Assembly (NCBI GenBank): GCA_910589425.1
Contig: CAJUSZ010000005.1
Coordinates: 1-64,000 of the forward strand
Origin: an uncultured Muribaculaceae bacterium
Lineage (GTDB): Bacteria > Bacteroidota > Bacteroidia > Bacteroidales > Muribaculaceae
Length of the DNA: 64,000 nucleotides
Direction of reading: 5' to 3'
Within the stretch, counting starts at the first letter, position 1. Every line of letters starts with the position of its first letter. Below the pieces are notes generated by a model, which had not been told where the DNA came from, searched no databases, and worked only from the letters and a program-made list of their open reading frames with translations. This document shows positions 25,721-34,948 of the stretch, piece after piece. Position numbers and translations under genes: made by a program.

Positions 25721-26542
25721 ATGGATACATCCCAGATTAGAAAATACAGCACGATACTTACCATAGCCGGATCCGACAGCTCAGCAGGAGCTGGAATTCA
25801 GGCCGACATAAAAACCGCCGCTGCATTCGGTGTGCATGCCTCTACGGCTATATCAAGCATCACGGCACAGAATACATGCGGTATTATCGCCATAAGCGAT
25901 GTGGATCCATACATGCTGCAAAAACAGATTGAGGCAATCGTTACGGATGAAAAGCCTCTTGCGGTAAAAACCGGAATGCTTCCGTCGCCTCAGGCAGTTG
26001 AAGTTGTAGCAAACGCGATCAGACGGTTCAATCTTGTCAATATTGTAGTGGATCCCGTACTCATTTCATCTTCCGGCACACCCATGTCGGACAAGATGGA
26101 AGATACGATAAAGACAATGAAAACCGCATTGTTTCCACTGGCCACTCTTGTAACACCCAATATTCCAGAAGCTATAACCCTTTCGGGACTTTCCAAATCA
26201 GACATTCTCAACAATCCTTTGCTGTTGCCGGATAGATTGAATTGTCCTGGTATTCTTCTCAAGGGAGGGCATTCTGATACCGACTGCGACGATATACTCA
26301 TCGCGGAGAAGGAAACCACTACATTCACGTCCAAACGCATTGGATCACGCAACACTCACGGCACGGGGTGCGTCCTTTCTTCGGCCATAGCAAGTTGCCT
26401 GGCGCTCGGACTTACACTGCGTGAAGCCGTAAAACATGCGAAAAATTTTGTTACCAGAGCTATCGAAGAGGGCAAGAATCTGCATTTCGGAAATGGCCAC
26501 GGGCCTCTGTTTCTTCTCGACAAATACAATTCAATGCAATGA
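25721..26542 (+). CDS. thiD: Hydroxymethylpyrimidine/phosphomethylpyrimidine kinase
   Basis: ThiD phosphorylates HMP twice to HMP diphosphate, the pyrimidine half of thiamine. The 273-residue ribokinase-like protein has AGSDSSAGAGIQADIKT at the amino end, VVDPVLISSSG, and the anion-hole/catalytic motif NTHGTGCVLSSAIA. The ATG of thiS overlaps its stop by four bases. It is the first gene after the riboswitch; it is a single-domain ThiD without a ThiE or TenA fusion. Confidence 0.93.
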   Translation: MDTSQIRKYSTILTIAGSDSSAGAGIQADIKTAAAFGVHASTAISSITAQNTCGIIAISDVDPYMLQKQIEAIVTDEKPLAVKTGMLPSPQAVEVVANAIRRFNLVNIVVDPVLISSSGTPMSDKMEDTIKTMKTALFPLATLVTPNIPEAITLSGLSKSDILNNPLLLPDRLNCPGILLKGGHSDTDCDDILIAEKETTTFTSKRIGSRNTHGTGCVLSSAIASCLALGLTLREAVKHAKNFVTRAIEEGKNLHFGNGHGPLFLLDKYNSMQ

Positions 26543-26742
26543 ACATCAATATCAACGGAATGGCATGGATATGCCAGCAAGACACTCTCACCGTCTCACA
26601 ACTTCTTCAGATCAAAGGGATAAGTACCCAGGGAACAGCAGTCGCTGTCAACGGACGGCTTTGCAAATCTGACACATGGGACTCGACTTATATCAAAGAA
26701 GCGGATGAGGTCTCGATCATTTCAGCGGCCTTCGGAGGATGA
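26539..26742 (+). CDS. thiS: Sulfur carrier protein ThiS
   Basis: The 67-residue ubiquitin-like protein ends in SAAFGG; the terminal Gly-Gly is where the thiocarboxylate forms that donates sulfur to the thiazole ring. Overlaps with thiD upstream and the tenI-like gene downstream (four bases each) indicate tight translational coupling. The adenylating partner ThiF is not encoded in this operon. Confidence 0.9.
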   Translation: MNININGMAWICQQDTLTVSQLLQIKGISTQGTAVAVNGRLCKSDTWDSTYIKEADEVSIISAAFGG

Positions 26743-27341
26743 ACAGGCAGAAATTCCTGACCATAGTTATTACATCATCAGATACAATTGATAATGAATC
26801 TGATATTATCTCCTCTTTGATTGAAAGCGGAGCCGCTGACTATGCGCACATTCGCAAGCCAGAATGGGACATCGACCGTATTAGCCAACTGATTGACAGG
26901 ATTCCGGTAAAATTCCACCGGAAACTGCGTCTGCATGACCATTTCGCACTCTTGGACAATTACGATCTTGCCGGAATACAGCTAAACTCAAGGAATTCCA
27001 TCATTCCACAAAGAGCAGTCTCTGTCAGCAAAAGTTGCCATGATGTGGAAGACGCGATGGTGTCCGTCCGATCAATGGAGTATGTTACCTTGTCGCCTGT
27101 TTTCGACAGCATTTCCAAACAGGGATACAGAGCCGGCATCCCGCTTGAAAACTTCAAAGAGAAATTGCAGGACCAGAACGTTATAGCTTTAGGAGGTGTT
27201 GTTCCAGAAAAATTTGTCATGCTGCACCAACTGGGATTCCGTGGTGCCGCCATGCTCGGATACGTTTGGAACAACAATGAAAACCTCAGCAGTATAATTC
27301 GTAATATATTAATTTACAAAAGAAAATGTTGCAATATATAA
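26739..27341 (+). CDS. ThiE/TenI-like protein (possible thiazole tautomerase)
   Basis: This 200-residue TIM-barrel protein is a divergent second member of the thiamine phosphate synthase superfamily. It has YAHIRKP in place of the usual QxRxK, RLHDHFALLDNYDLAGIQLN, VSVSKSCHDVEDA, YVTLSPVFDSISKQGY and VIALGGVVPEKF. TenI of this superfamily aromatises the thiazole product of ThiG, and a role of that type fits the operon position next to thiE and thiG; it may also have weak ThiE activity. The end overlaps the thiE start by 16 bases. Confidence 0.72.
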   Translation: MNRQKFLTIVITSSDTIDNESDIISSLIESGAADYAHIRKPEWDIDRISQLIDRIPVKFHRKLRLHDHFALLDNYDLAGIQLNSRNSIIPQRAVSVSKSCHDVEDAMVSVRSMEYVTLSPVFDSISKQGYRAGIPLENFKEKLQDQNVIALGGVVPEKFVMLHQLGFRGAAMLGYVWNNNENLSSIIRNILIYKRKCCNI

Positions 27342-27970
27342 CCAATTCACATTGCGGACGCAGTGAAGTCGAACAGGTCAAGGCTGTTCTTGAGGGAGGC
27401 TGCAAATGGATCCAGATCCGGATGAAAGAGTCTTCAGACGATGAAATAAGAAAAGTTGTGGATGAAATCAAGCCATTATGTCTGGAGAAAGATGCGCTTA
27501 TCATTCTCAACGATAGAGTGGATCTTGCTAAAGAGTTGGAAACAAGCGGTGTCCATCTTGGAAAAACAGACATGCTTCCTTCCAAGGCAAGACTTGAACT
27601 GGGACCATCAGCGGTAATTGGAGTTACCGTAAATACTTTTGAAGATATAATCGCAGTCCGCTCGCTCGACATCGATTATCTCGGAATGGGTCCGTTCCAG
27701 TTTACCGAGACCAAGAAGAACCTCGCTCCGCAATTAGGATCGGACGGCATCAGATCGCTTTGCGCCAGAATGGAAGAGGCAGAAATAGAAATTGCAAAAG
27801 TCGCTGTAGGCGGAATCAGATATGAGGATATCGACCTGCTGATGCAATCCGGGGTAAACGGACTTGCTGTCAGCGGTGCCATTGCGATGGCCAAAGATAT
27901 GGCCGAGGAAACCCACCGCTTTCTTGAAGCTCTTTCAAAATATCAGCCAAAAGCCTCAGACGCTGTTTAA
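27326..27970 (+). CDS. thiE: Thiamine phosphate synthase
   Basis: ThiE joins HMP diphosphate and thiazole phosphate. The 214-residue barrel keeps the family signatures WIQIRMK (phosphate grip), LIILNDRVDLAKEL, GVHLGKTDMLPSKAR, YLGMGPFQFTETKKNL, VAVGGIRYED and GLAVSGAI. Compared with the 26739-27341 protein it is the orthodox enzyme. ThiG follows 36 bases later. Confidence 0.92.
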   Translation: MLQYITNSHCGRSEVEQVKAVLEGGCKWIQIRMKESSDDEIRKVVDEIKPLCLEKDALIILNDRVDLAKELETSGVHLGKTDMLPSKARLELGPSAVIGVTVNTFEDIIAVRSLDIDYLGMGPFQFTETKKNLAPQLGSDGIRSLCARMEEAEIEIAKVAVGGIRYEDIDLLMQSGVNGLAVSGAIAMAKDMAEETHRFLEALSKYQPKASDAV

Positions 27971-28006
27971 GCGCTTGTATAATAACGTCAAACATACTTT
28001 CAGATC

Positions 28007-28783
28007 ATGAACGATATACTAAAGATTGGAGATCGCGAATTCACTTCGCGTCTTTTCGTGGGGACAGGGAAATTTCCCTCTCCCGAGATCATGCAGGAAG
28101 CTGTGATCGCATCTCAATCACAGATGATAACGGTTGCGATGAAGCGCGTCAATATGATGAATGAAGCCACCGACGGAATGCTGACTCATATCAACAGGGA
28201 GAATGTCCAGCTGCTACCGAACACGTCCGGCGTACGGAATGCCACGGAGGCTGTTCTCGCAGCACAGATGAGCCGTGAGATTTTCCATACAGACTTCATC
28301 AAACTTGAGATTCACCCGGATCCCAAGTATCTCATGCCTGATCCGATAGAGACTCTCAAGGCCACTGAAGAGCTGGCTAAACTCGGTTTCACCGTATTGC
28401 CTTATATCCAGGCCGATCCGGTGCTGTGCAAACTGCTTGAGGAGGCGGGATCTGCCGCTGTGATGCCTCTTGCCGCACCCATCGGCACAAACAAAGGACT
28501 GATCACCCGCGACCTCATCGAGATCATAATCGAGCAAAGCCGCGTCCCGGTGATTGTGGATGCAGGACTTGGCGCACCGTCCCATGCAGCGGAAGCAATG
28601 GAAATGGGAGCTGATGCAGTTCTTGTCAACACCGCGATAGCTGTCGCCGACGATCCAGTGGAAATGGCCGATGCATTCCGTCTCGCAGTGATAGCAGGAA
28701 GAAAAGCCTTCAATGCCGGACTCGGATCAGTAAGCAATACCGCACAGGCTACAAGCCCACTCACAGCTTTTCTTAACAAATAA
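28007..28783 (+). CDS. thiG: Thiazole synthase
   Basis: ThiG builds thiazole phosphate from deoxyxylulose phosphate, dehydroglycine and ThiS thiocarboxylate. The 258 residues show SRLFVGTGKFPSPE with the Schiff-base lysine region, LLPNTSGVRNATEAV, KLEIHPDPKYLMPDP, VMPLAAPIGTNKGL and VPVIVDAGLGAPSHAAEAMEMGAD motifs in the expected order. It is followed by thiC 29 bases later. Confidence 0.95.
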   Translation: MNDILKIGDREFTSRLFVGTGKFPSPEIMQEAVIASQSQMITVAMKRVNMMNEATDGMLTHINRENVQLLPNTSGVRNATEAVLAAQMSREIFHTDFIKLEIHPDPKYLMPDPIETLKATEELAKLGFTVLPYIQADPVLCKLLEEAGSAAVMPLAAPIGTNKGLITRDLIEIIIEQSRVPVIVDAGLGAPSHAAEAMEMGADAVLVNTAIAVADDPVEMADAFRLAVIAGRKAFNAGLGSVSNTAQATSPLTAFLNK

Positions 28784-28812
28784 GAATAAAAAAATACAAA
28801 CCACACTATATC

Positions 28813-30528
28813 ATGAAGATTGAAAACATCGATGTGTCATCATATCCGAATTCCGAGAAGATCTACAAACAGGGAACGCTTTTTCCTGAAATCCGTGTAG
28901 GAATGAGACGCATAAACCTTTATCCTACCGTCGAGATTGTCGACGGCAAAAGAATCGAGCATCCAAACGATCCCGTTGTGGTCTACGACACAAGCGGGCC
29001 ATACACCGATCCGGATATAGATATCGACATAAACAAGGGATTGCCCCGCGACAGAATGCAATGGAAACTCGACCGCGGCGACACAGTCGAACTTCCGGAA
29101 ATCACAAGCCGCTACGGCAGAGAACGTCTCGCCGACAGAAGCCTCGACAAACTCCGGTTCCCGATCCAACATAAGCCTCGTGTGGCGAAAGAGGGATGCA
29201 GGGTAACCCAGATGCACTATGCGCGCAAAGGGATCATCACCCCTGAGATGGAATATGTAGCCATCCGCGAGAACCTTAATAATGAGGTACTTGGAATCGA
29301 CAGCTACATCACCCCGGAATTAGTACGCAAAGAAGTAGCCGAAGGACGCGCAGTGATCGCATCCAACATCAACCATCCAGAGGCTGAACCAATGATCATC
29401 GGTTCAAAATTCTCAGTGAAGCTCAACACCAATATAGGCAATTCAGCTCTTTCTTCCGGAATCGAGGAGGAAGTTGCGAAAGCTGTATGGAGTTGCTATT
29501 GGGGCGGAGATACGCTGATGGATCTCTCCACAGGCGACAATATCCACGAGACTCGCGAATGGATCGTGCGCAACTGCTGTGTTCCCGTAGGAACAGTACC
29601 TATCTATCAGGCACTTGAGAAAGTAAACGGAGATGTAAGCAAACTGACTTGGGAAATATACCGCGACACACTGATCGAACAGTGCGAACAAGGCGTGGAC
29701 TATTTCACCATTCACGCCGGAGTTCTCAAGGCTCACGCTGACCTTGTGGGCAAACGTCTCACAGGATGTGTAAGCCGCGGAGGCTCCATCATGACCCAGT
29801 GGTGTGTGATCCATAACCAGGAAAGCTTCCTGTATACCCATTTCGACGAGATATGCGAGATACTCAATAAATATGACGTAGCGGTTTCCCTCGGCGACGG
29901 AATGCGTCCCGGATCGATCCACGACGCCAACGACCGTGCGCAGTTCCTCGAACTCGACGTACTTGGAGAACTCACCGAGAAGGCATGGGAGCATGATGTC
30001 CAGGTTCTTATCGAAGGTCCCGGGCATGTGCCTATGAACAAGATCCCCGCCAACATGGATCGACAGAAGAAAGCATGCCATGAGGCCCCGTTCTATACAC
30101 TCGGTCCTCTCACCACAGACATAGCCCCGGCCTACGACCACATTACCTCGGCCATCGGCGCGGCCATAATCGGAAGTCTCGGTACATCGATGATATGCTA
30201 TGTTACTCCCAAAGAGCATCTTTCACTCCCCACTCTCGAAGATGTCCGCGAAGGTGTGATCACATATAAGATCGCCGCTCATGCCGCCGACCTTTGCAAA
30301 GGCTTCCCGGGAGCCCAGGTCAGGGACGACGCCCTGAGCAAGGCCCGCTACGATTTCAGATGGAAAGATCAGTTCAATCTGTCGCTCGATCCCGAGAAGG
30401 CAAAACGGTTCTATCTTGAATCCAGAAGAAACGCACCTGATTCCGACGACAAATTCTGCACCATGTGCGGTCCGAATTTCTGCGCGATGCGTATTTCCCA
30501 GAACATTGCTGACGCCTGCGAGAAATGA
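28813..30528 (+). CDS. thiC: Phosphomethylpyrimidine synthase
   Basis: ThiC is a radical SAM enzyme that rearranges aminoimidazole ribotide to HMP phosphate. The 571-residue protein has the amino DUF-like cap, the barrel with NIGNSALSSG, DLSTGDNIHETREWI, FTIHAGVL and EGPGHVPM, and at the carboxyl end FCTMCGPNFCAM, the CxxCxxxxC Fe-S motif. The thiH ATG overlaps its stop by four bases. It is the strongest identity marker of the operon. Confidence 0.97.
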   Translation: MKIENIDVSSYPNSEKIYKQGTLFPEIRVGMRRINLYPTVEIVDGKRIEHPNDPVVVYDTSGPYTDPDIDIDINKGLPRDRMQWKLDRGDTVELPEITSRYGRERLADRSLDKLRFPIQHKPRVAKEGCRVTQMHYARKGIITPEMEYVAIRENLNNEVLGIDSYITPELVRKEVAEGRAVIASNINHPEAEPMIIGSKFSVKLNTNIGNSALSSGIEEEVAKAVWSCYWGGDTLMDLSTGDNIHETREWIVRNCCVPVGTVPIYQALEKVNGDVSKLTWEIYRDTLIEQCEQGVDYFTIHAGVLKAHADLVGKRLTGCVSRGGSIMTQWCVIHNQESFLYTHFDEICEILNKYDVAVSLGDGMRPGSIHDANDRAQFLELDVLGELTEKAWEHDVQVLIEGPGHVPMNKIPANMDRQKKACHEAPFYTLGPLTTDIAPAYDHITSAIGAAIIGSLGTSMICYVTPKEHLSLPTLEDVREGVITYKIAAHAADLCKGFPGAQVRDDALSKARYDFRWKDQFNLSLDPEKAKRFYLESRRNAPDSDDKFCTMCGPNFCAMRISQNIADACEK

Positions 30529-31742
30529 ACGGCATGACTGAACACCTCACGGCCGGGGATGCCCATCGTCTACACAAGATGGTGAGCGATCCCGACGCCG
30601 GCGCGGTCTTCGGACATGGCTTCGCCGACATAATTGACCAGTATTCATGGGAAGACACAATAGCTCTTGTGGAAAACACTTCGGAAGCAGATGTCAGACG
30701 TGTGATCGCAAAAGCACGGCGGAATGTCAAGCCCCTCACTCCCGATGAATTCGCTATGCTGATTTCAAAGTCAGCGCTCCCCTATCTGGAGGAGATGGCC
30801 GCACTCAGCCAGCGCTTCACTCAGGAACGCTTCGGGAAAACCATCTCGCTCTACATCCCTATGTATGTCTCCAACGCTTGCACCAACAAATGTGTCTATT
30901 GCGGATTCAATCATGACAATCCGTTCGCACGCACGACACTGACGATGGAGCAGGTTGAGAATGAATGCAAAGCCATACGCAAGCTCGGCCCGTTTGAAAA
31001 CCTCCTGATCGTCGCAGGCGAGTATCCCTCCCTGTGCGGGATAGACTATCTGGAAAAAGTGCTTGGAGTTTGCCGCCCATATTTCCACAACCTCACAATC
31101 GAGGTGCAGCCCATGCGTAGTGCCGACTACTTCAGGCTGACGAAATCAGGACTCAACGGAGTGGTATGTTTTCAGGAAACATACCATAGGGAAGCATACC
31201 GAAAATATCACCCCAGGGGAATGAAAAGCCATTTCGACTGGCGGCTCAACGGTTTTGACCGCATGGGGGAAGCCGGTGTCCATAAAATCGGCATGGGCGC
31301 TCTTCTCGGGCTGGAAGACTGGCGGGGAGACGTTGTGATGCTCGCACGCCATCTGCGCTATCTGCAACGCCGCTACTGGAGATCGCGTTACTCTGTCAAC
31401 TTCCCGAGAATGCGCCCGTCAGAAAGCGGCTTTCAGCCTAAGAGCATAATCAATGACACTGAACTCGCACAACTAACTTTCGCGTTCAGATTGTTCGACC
31501 ATGACGTGGACATCTCCTACTCCACACGGGAGGCTTCAGATTATCGCGACAATATCCTGACGCTTGGCGTTACATCAATGAGCGCCGGAAGCCAGACCGA
31601 ACCTGGAGGATATTGTTCCACACCCGACGCACTCGAACAGTTCGAGGTGAGCGACGGAAGGTCGCCTATGGAAGTGGAGGCAGCCATCCGGTCCCGTGGT
31701 TATGATCCGGTATGGAAAGACTGGGACGCTGTCTTTGATTGA
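30525..31742 (+). CDS. thiH: 2-iminoacetate synthase (tyrosine lyase)
   Basis: ThiH is a radical SAM enzyme that cleaves tyrosine to dehydroglycine for ThiG and p-cresol; its use instead of ThiO suits an anaerobe. The 405-residue protein has YVSNACTNKCVYCGF (CxxxCxxC), the BATS-like carboxyl part and the ThiH-typical EPGGY end. It starts within the last codons of thiC. A terminator at 31767-31804 ends the operon. Confidence 0.94.
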   Translation: MNGMTEHLTAGDAHRLHKMVSDPDAGAVFGHGFADIIDQYSWEDTIALVENTSEADVRRVIAKARRNVKPLTPDEFAMLISKSALPYLEEMAALSQRFTQERFGKTISLYIPMYVSNACTNKCVYCGFNHDNPFARTTLTMEQVENECKAIRKLGPFENLLIVAGEYPSLCGIDYLEKVLGVCRPYFHNLTIEVQPMRSADYFRLTKSGLNGVVCFQETYHREAYRKYHPRGMKSHFDWRLNGFDRMGEAGVHKIGMGALLGLEDWRGDVVMLARHLRYLQRRYWRSRYSVNFPRMRPSESGFQPKSIINDTELAQLTFAFRLFDHDVDISYSTREASDYRDNILTLGVTSMSAGSQTEPGGYCSTPDALEQFEVSDGRSPMEVEAAIRSRGYDPVWKDWDAVFD

Positions 31743-31766
31743 AGACGGCAATCCATGAAATATGTA

Positions 31767-31804
31767 ATCGCCGCAGATGATAAGTCCATTACATCTGCGG
31801 CGAT
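31767..31804. terminator. Terminator after thiH
   Basis: ATCGCCGCAGATG (31767-31779) and CATCTGCGGCGAT (31792-31804) form a perfect 13-pair stem between the convergent thiH and secreted-protein genes; it may serve both strands. Confidence 0.75.
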
Positions 31805-31825
31805 CTTCGTTCCACTATATATAGA

Positions 31826-33355
31826 TCAGTAGATCTCCTTGGCGGTACGCTCCCCCCGACGAACTATATAAAGTTCACCTTTGACGGGAGTGCCGACGCG
31901 GATTCCCTGCAGTGTGAAATATTCAGCCACCGGTTCGCAATCAATTCCAGCCGCATCCACACCGTTTGTCTCAGGAAGACGCAAACCGAAACAAGCCGAC
32001 GTATTTGTCCACCATATATGTCCGTCGACATATTCCGGGATTTTACACCCTATGGCTTCCTGCGGGAAAGAGATCACATTCTGCTCCAGCTTGCCGAGGT
32101 ATTTGGCATATTCGATTCTCATCTTCCCTGCCATCATCTCTTCATAGCCCTTTGATGTGAGATAGATATCTCCGAGTTTCTCATCGCGCACGCCTGTGGC
32201 AGTCTGTGCGAGCATAACCTGTGTCGGGATAGAGGCGTCGAAATAGACGTAATGGTTATGCCCCTCATGATGGCTCAGCCCGGAGAACTGGCTTGCGAAA
32301 CCTTTATATGGATTCACCATACGGTATATACCTGGATTCTCGACGGATTCCTCCACATCTACCTTATAGGACGGCACGCCCATGTTGGATCCGAGACCCG
32401 AGATGGCATCCTCTGTGAAAGTCCCCTCGCCGAGTACCTTCCAGCCCCCCTTTTCGTCAGGCATACAGTAAATCTCCTTTTTATTGACATAGCGCTTGTC
32501 CTGACGGTCGTATGATATGGCTACCACCGTATTCAGCCCTCTATCGAGAGAGAATTCCAATGATGCCGGTGATTCGAGCGGATTCTTCTTCTCTTTGGCT
32601 ATTTCGTCAATCTTGTCATCACTGACCAGACCGGACACTACTTCATAGCAGACTCCGTGAGGATGGTTAGTGAAGTCGAATTTCACCTTGACATTCTTAT
32701 CATTGGCACATTCGTCAGCCACGATATGAACATTGTAGTCAGTGAAACCGTCAAGCTTGAATTTGTCCATGGACTCCGTAACGACCCATTTCCCGCGGGA
32801 TCCGTCATCAAGAAGAAGTCCGTCCCAGTACACGAGTGTATGGATCGTCATCTCACCCTCTATCTCGTCAAACTTCTCGAGATCGCTCACCCGATCGGGG
32901 TAGAACGTGGTGTATCCGGTTATGTAACCTGGAATACCCTTTACGCCCTCCTTGTCTTCCACGGCTGTACGCATACCGAAATCCTGGGTGGGAATGAAAA
33001 TTTTCTTTGTGCGGGGATCATACTGGATGATCAGCTCATCTATCCCTTCTCCACGAGGAGTGGCCCTATGGTAATTCAGTATCTTCATCTGCCAAGTGGG
33101 ATTGTTTTCCTCTTTCGAGAAACGGCGTTCCACATCGATTCCCCGCGTATAGCCCATGCCGCCGTAGAACCCGTCTATAAACGAAATGGTACCTGTGGTC
33201 CATGTTTCCCATGCTGTCCAGTCATCATCATTGCATTCCTGCTTATTGACAATGACTTTCATCGGAGCTGTTCCTGCGACGTCTGCCGCCAACACTGCCG
33301 AGGGACTGACGGCCAATGCCGCCAATACGAAAGATGCAATCTTCTTATTCATCAT
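31826..33355 (-). CDS. Secreted protein of unknown function with T9SS-like tail
   Basis: The 509-residue protein has a signal peptide (1 to about 23, ending AVLAAD) and no further membrane segment. I do not recognise a catalytic domain. It is rich in aromatic and charged beta-type segments (FIDGFYGGMGYTRGIDVERRF, IDELIIQYDPRTKKIFI) and has an unusual histidine cluster SHHEGHNHYVYFD near residue 360. The carboxyl end (EYFTLQGIRVG...GELYIVRRGE) resembles the short sorting-type tails of Bacteroidetes secreted proteins, so surface or exported location is inferred. The second secreted gene ends only five bases upstream of its start, so both are one transcription unit. Confidence 0.75.
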   Translation of the reverse strand: MMNKKIASFVLAALAVSPSAVLAADVAGTAPMKVIVNKQECNDDDWTAWETWTTGTISFIDGFYGGMGYTRGIDVERRFSKEENNPTWQMKILNYHRATPRGEGIDELIIQYDPRTKKIFIPTQDFGMRTAVEDKEGVKGIPGYITGYTTFYPDRVSDLEKFDEIEGEMTIHTLVYWDGLLLDDGSRGKWVVTESMDKFKLDGFTDYNVHIVADECANDKNVKVKFDFTNHPHGVCYEVVSGLVSDDKIDEIAKEKKNPLESPASLEFSLDRGLNTVVAISYDRQDKRYVNKKEIYCMPDEKGGWKVLGEGTFTEDAISGLGSNMGVPSYKVDVEESVENPGIYRMVNPYKGFASQFSGLSHHEGHNHYVYFDASIPTQVMLAQTATGVRDEKLGDIYLTSKGYEEMMAGKMRIEYAKYLGKLEQNVISFPQEAIGCKIPEYVDGHIWWTNTSACFGLRLPETNGVDAAGIDCEPVAEYFTLQGIRVGTPVKGELYIVRRGERTAKEIY

Positions 33356-33360
33356 GATTC

Positions 33361-34728
33361 TTATTTAGTGATTTGTACTTTTTTCCCGTTGATAATATAT
33401 ATTCCCGCCTTTAATCCGCTCAGGCAACCATTTCCCTTGCCTGACAAAACCATCCGGCCATCCGTTGAATACACCTCAAACCTGTCATTATCTGCCTGAG
33501 TCATCTCTATCCCGAGACCGACAGGAGTCCATCCCGGTGTCCCTATCATTATATGGTAGGATTTAGGTTCAAGATTCTCTATTGTAGAAGAGTATATCCA
33601 GGTGAAGTCAACAGGAAGAGGATTCCCATCGAGTTTGGCCTCAACCTCGTCTTCACTCTTGATGTTATAGACAATCTGGACAGATTTGTCTTTTTCAAGG
33701 TTGACTTTGATAGTGTTTTTCCCGGCAGTGAATTTGTTTGTTACGACATCTGCAACAACACGGCTCAGCAACTCAGGCTTTTCAAGTTCGATTACAAGTT
33801 CCGCCATGGGAGGATTGTATTCCTCTGTCTCCACATTGAATATTTTGCCACTTTCCCCGCCTTTGAATGTATAGATGTACGTATTGGTGTATGAGGAATA
33901 TTTCAGCCCTTCGGCCACGGTGATACGGTAGCCTTCCGCTGCCTTGACCGTAAGCACATCGCCTACGAAATATTCAAGCTCATTGGCTCCGCTTTCCAAA
34001 CCTGTCAAAACAGTATCGGCATCAGGAAATGCAACAAGCAGATGATCCGGAGCATCGATTTTCAATGTGAATTCCGGTTTCTCCATCTCCGTTACCAGAA
34101 TAACTTTATCGCCGTTTGCTATTGAGAAACTGAAGATTTTTTCTCCGAGTGCGTTCTCATCATATTCCTGCGCATTGCCGTTGAGCGTCAGTTCCGCCTT
34201 GGCGACAGTCTTGGCAAGCGTCAGCGACATGGTGGATCCTTTCTCCGGATCGTACTCGACATTCCTGACTCCAGCCGTCGCATCCACGCTTACATTGCCT
34301 ACAGTGTAGACTCCGTTCTTAATCGCCGACGGATTGTCGATCGTTACAGTAACGGTCGATAGTTCCGGCTTGTATTCCCTCGTCACTATTCTATATGTAT
34401 AGCCGTCGTAGTTATAGGACGTGAACTGCGTGGAATAGGAATCGTCCGCGGAATTCAACCACCATACAGATTGAACCGGCTTTCCATCCGTGTCGAAAGC
34501 CTCCGGTTTTTCTATCTGGTATCCGGCTACGGGCGATATGACCAATTGATCCCACGTCTTGTATTCCACCTTGTTTTTACCATCGATGAGAGGAACCACA
34601 ATTCCCGCCCTTGTCAGTTTCACATGCGACGCGACATCCACATCGATAAATATGAATCCGGATGTCTGTCCGAATATTTGCAAAGACGCTACGACCCAGA
34701 TAAGAGTCAGTAAAATTCGATTTTTCAT
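33361..34728 (-). CDS. Secreted protein with T9SS type A-like C-terminal domain
   Basis: From the start at 34728 (MKNRILLTL, chosen because it begins the signal peptide) the protein has 455 residues. The signal peptide ends near IFGQTSG. The middle consists of repeated beta-sandwich-like modules; the pattern pVTVTIDNP..., ...PEFTLKIDAPDHLLV and ...AELVIELEKPEL suggests three or more related units of about 90 residues. The end, FEVYSTDGRMVLSG followed by LKAGIYIINGKKVQI, is a good match to the type IX secretion sorting domain. No catalytic residues are evident; an adhesin or surface scaffold is possible. It is the first gene of the two-gene unit. Confidence 0.72.
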   Translation of the reverse strand: MKNRILLTLIWVVASLQIFGQTSGFIFIDVDVASHVKLTRAGIVVPLIDGKNKVEYKTWDQLVISPVAGYQIEKPEAFDTDGKPVQSVWWLNSADDSYSTQFTSYNYDGYTYRIVTREYKPELSTVTVTIDNPSAIKNGVYTVGNVSVDATAGVRNVEYDPEKGSTMSLTLAKTVAKAELTLNGNAQEYDENALGEKIFSFSIANGDKVILVTEMEKPEFTLKIDAPDHLLVAFPDADTVLTGLESGANELEYFVGDVLTVKAAEGYRITVAEGLKYSSYTNTYIYTFKGGESGKIFNVETEEYNPPMAELVIELEKPELLSRVVADVVTNKFTAGKNTIKVNLEKDKSVQIVYNIKSEDEVEAKLDGNPLPVDFTWIYSSTIENLEPKSYHIMIGTPGWTPVGLGIEMTQADNDRFEVYSTDGRMVLSGKGNGCLSGLKAGIYIINGKKVQITK

Positions 34729-34948
34729 AAGCTCGTTTTTTAGTGAGAAATTTGTAGTTGGAAGCAAGCTGTACCGGTGTTTTGCTTTGCTGCAAATTTA
34801 CACTAAAGAATTCATTGAATCCAAATTTCTGACATCACGATCTGCACGGATTCATGAATTCGCGTAATATTAAATGCTGGCACGCATTCAATTAATTGAT
34901 AACCAAAATTATGTGATTTTATGTAAAATCGTTTGGAAACCCGGCTGT

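Noticed and set aside
25542..25766. 74-codon frame over the TPP riboswitch
   Set aside because: It lies on the aptamer sequence, whose conserved RNA motifs explain the region, and overlaps the thiD start.
29443..30219. 258-codon open frame antisense to thiC
   Set aside because: Mirror of a strongly conserved gene; no domain.
32657..33499. 280-codon open frame antisense to the secreted protein genes
   Set aside because: Spans two well-formed genes with signal peptides on the other strand; the translation has no domain features.
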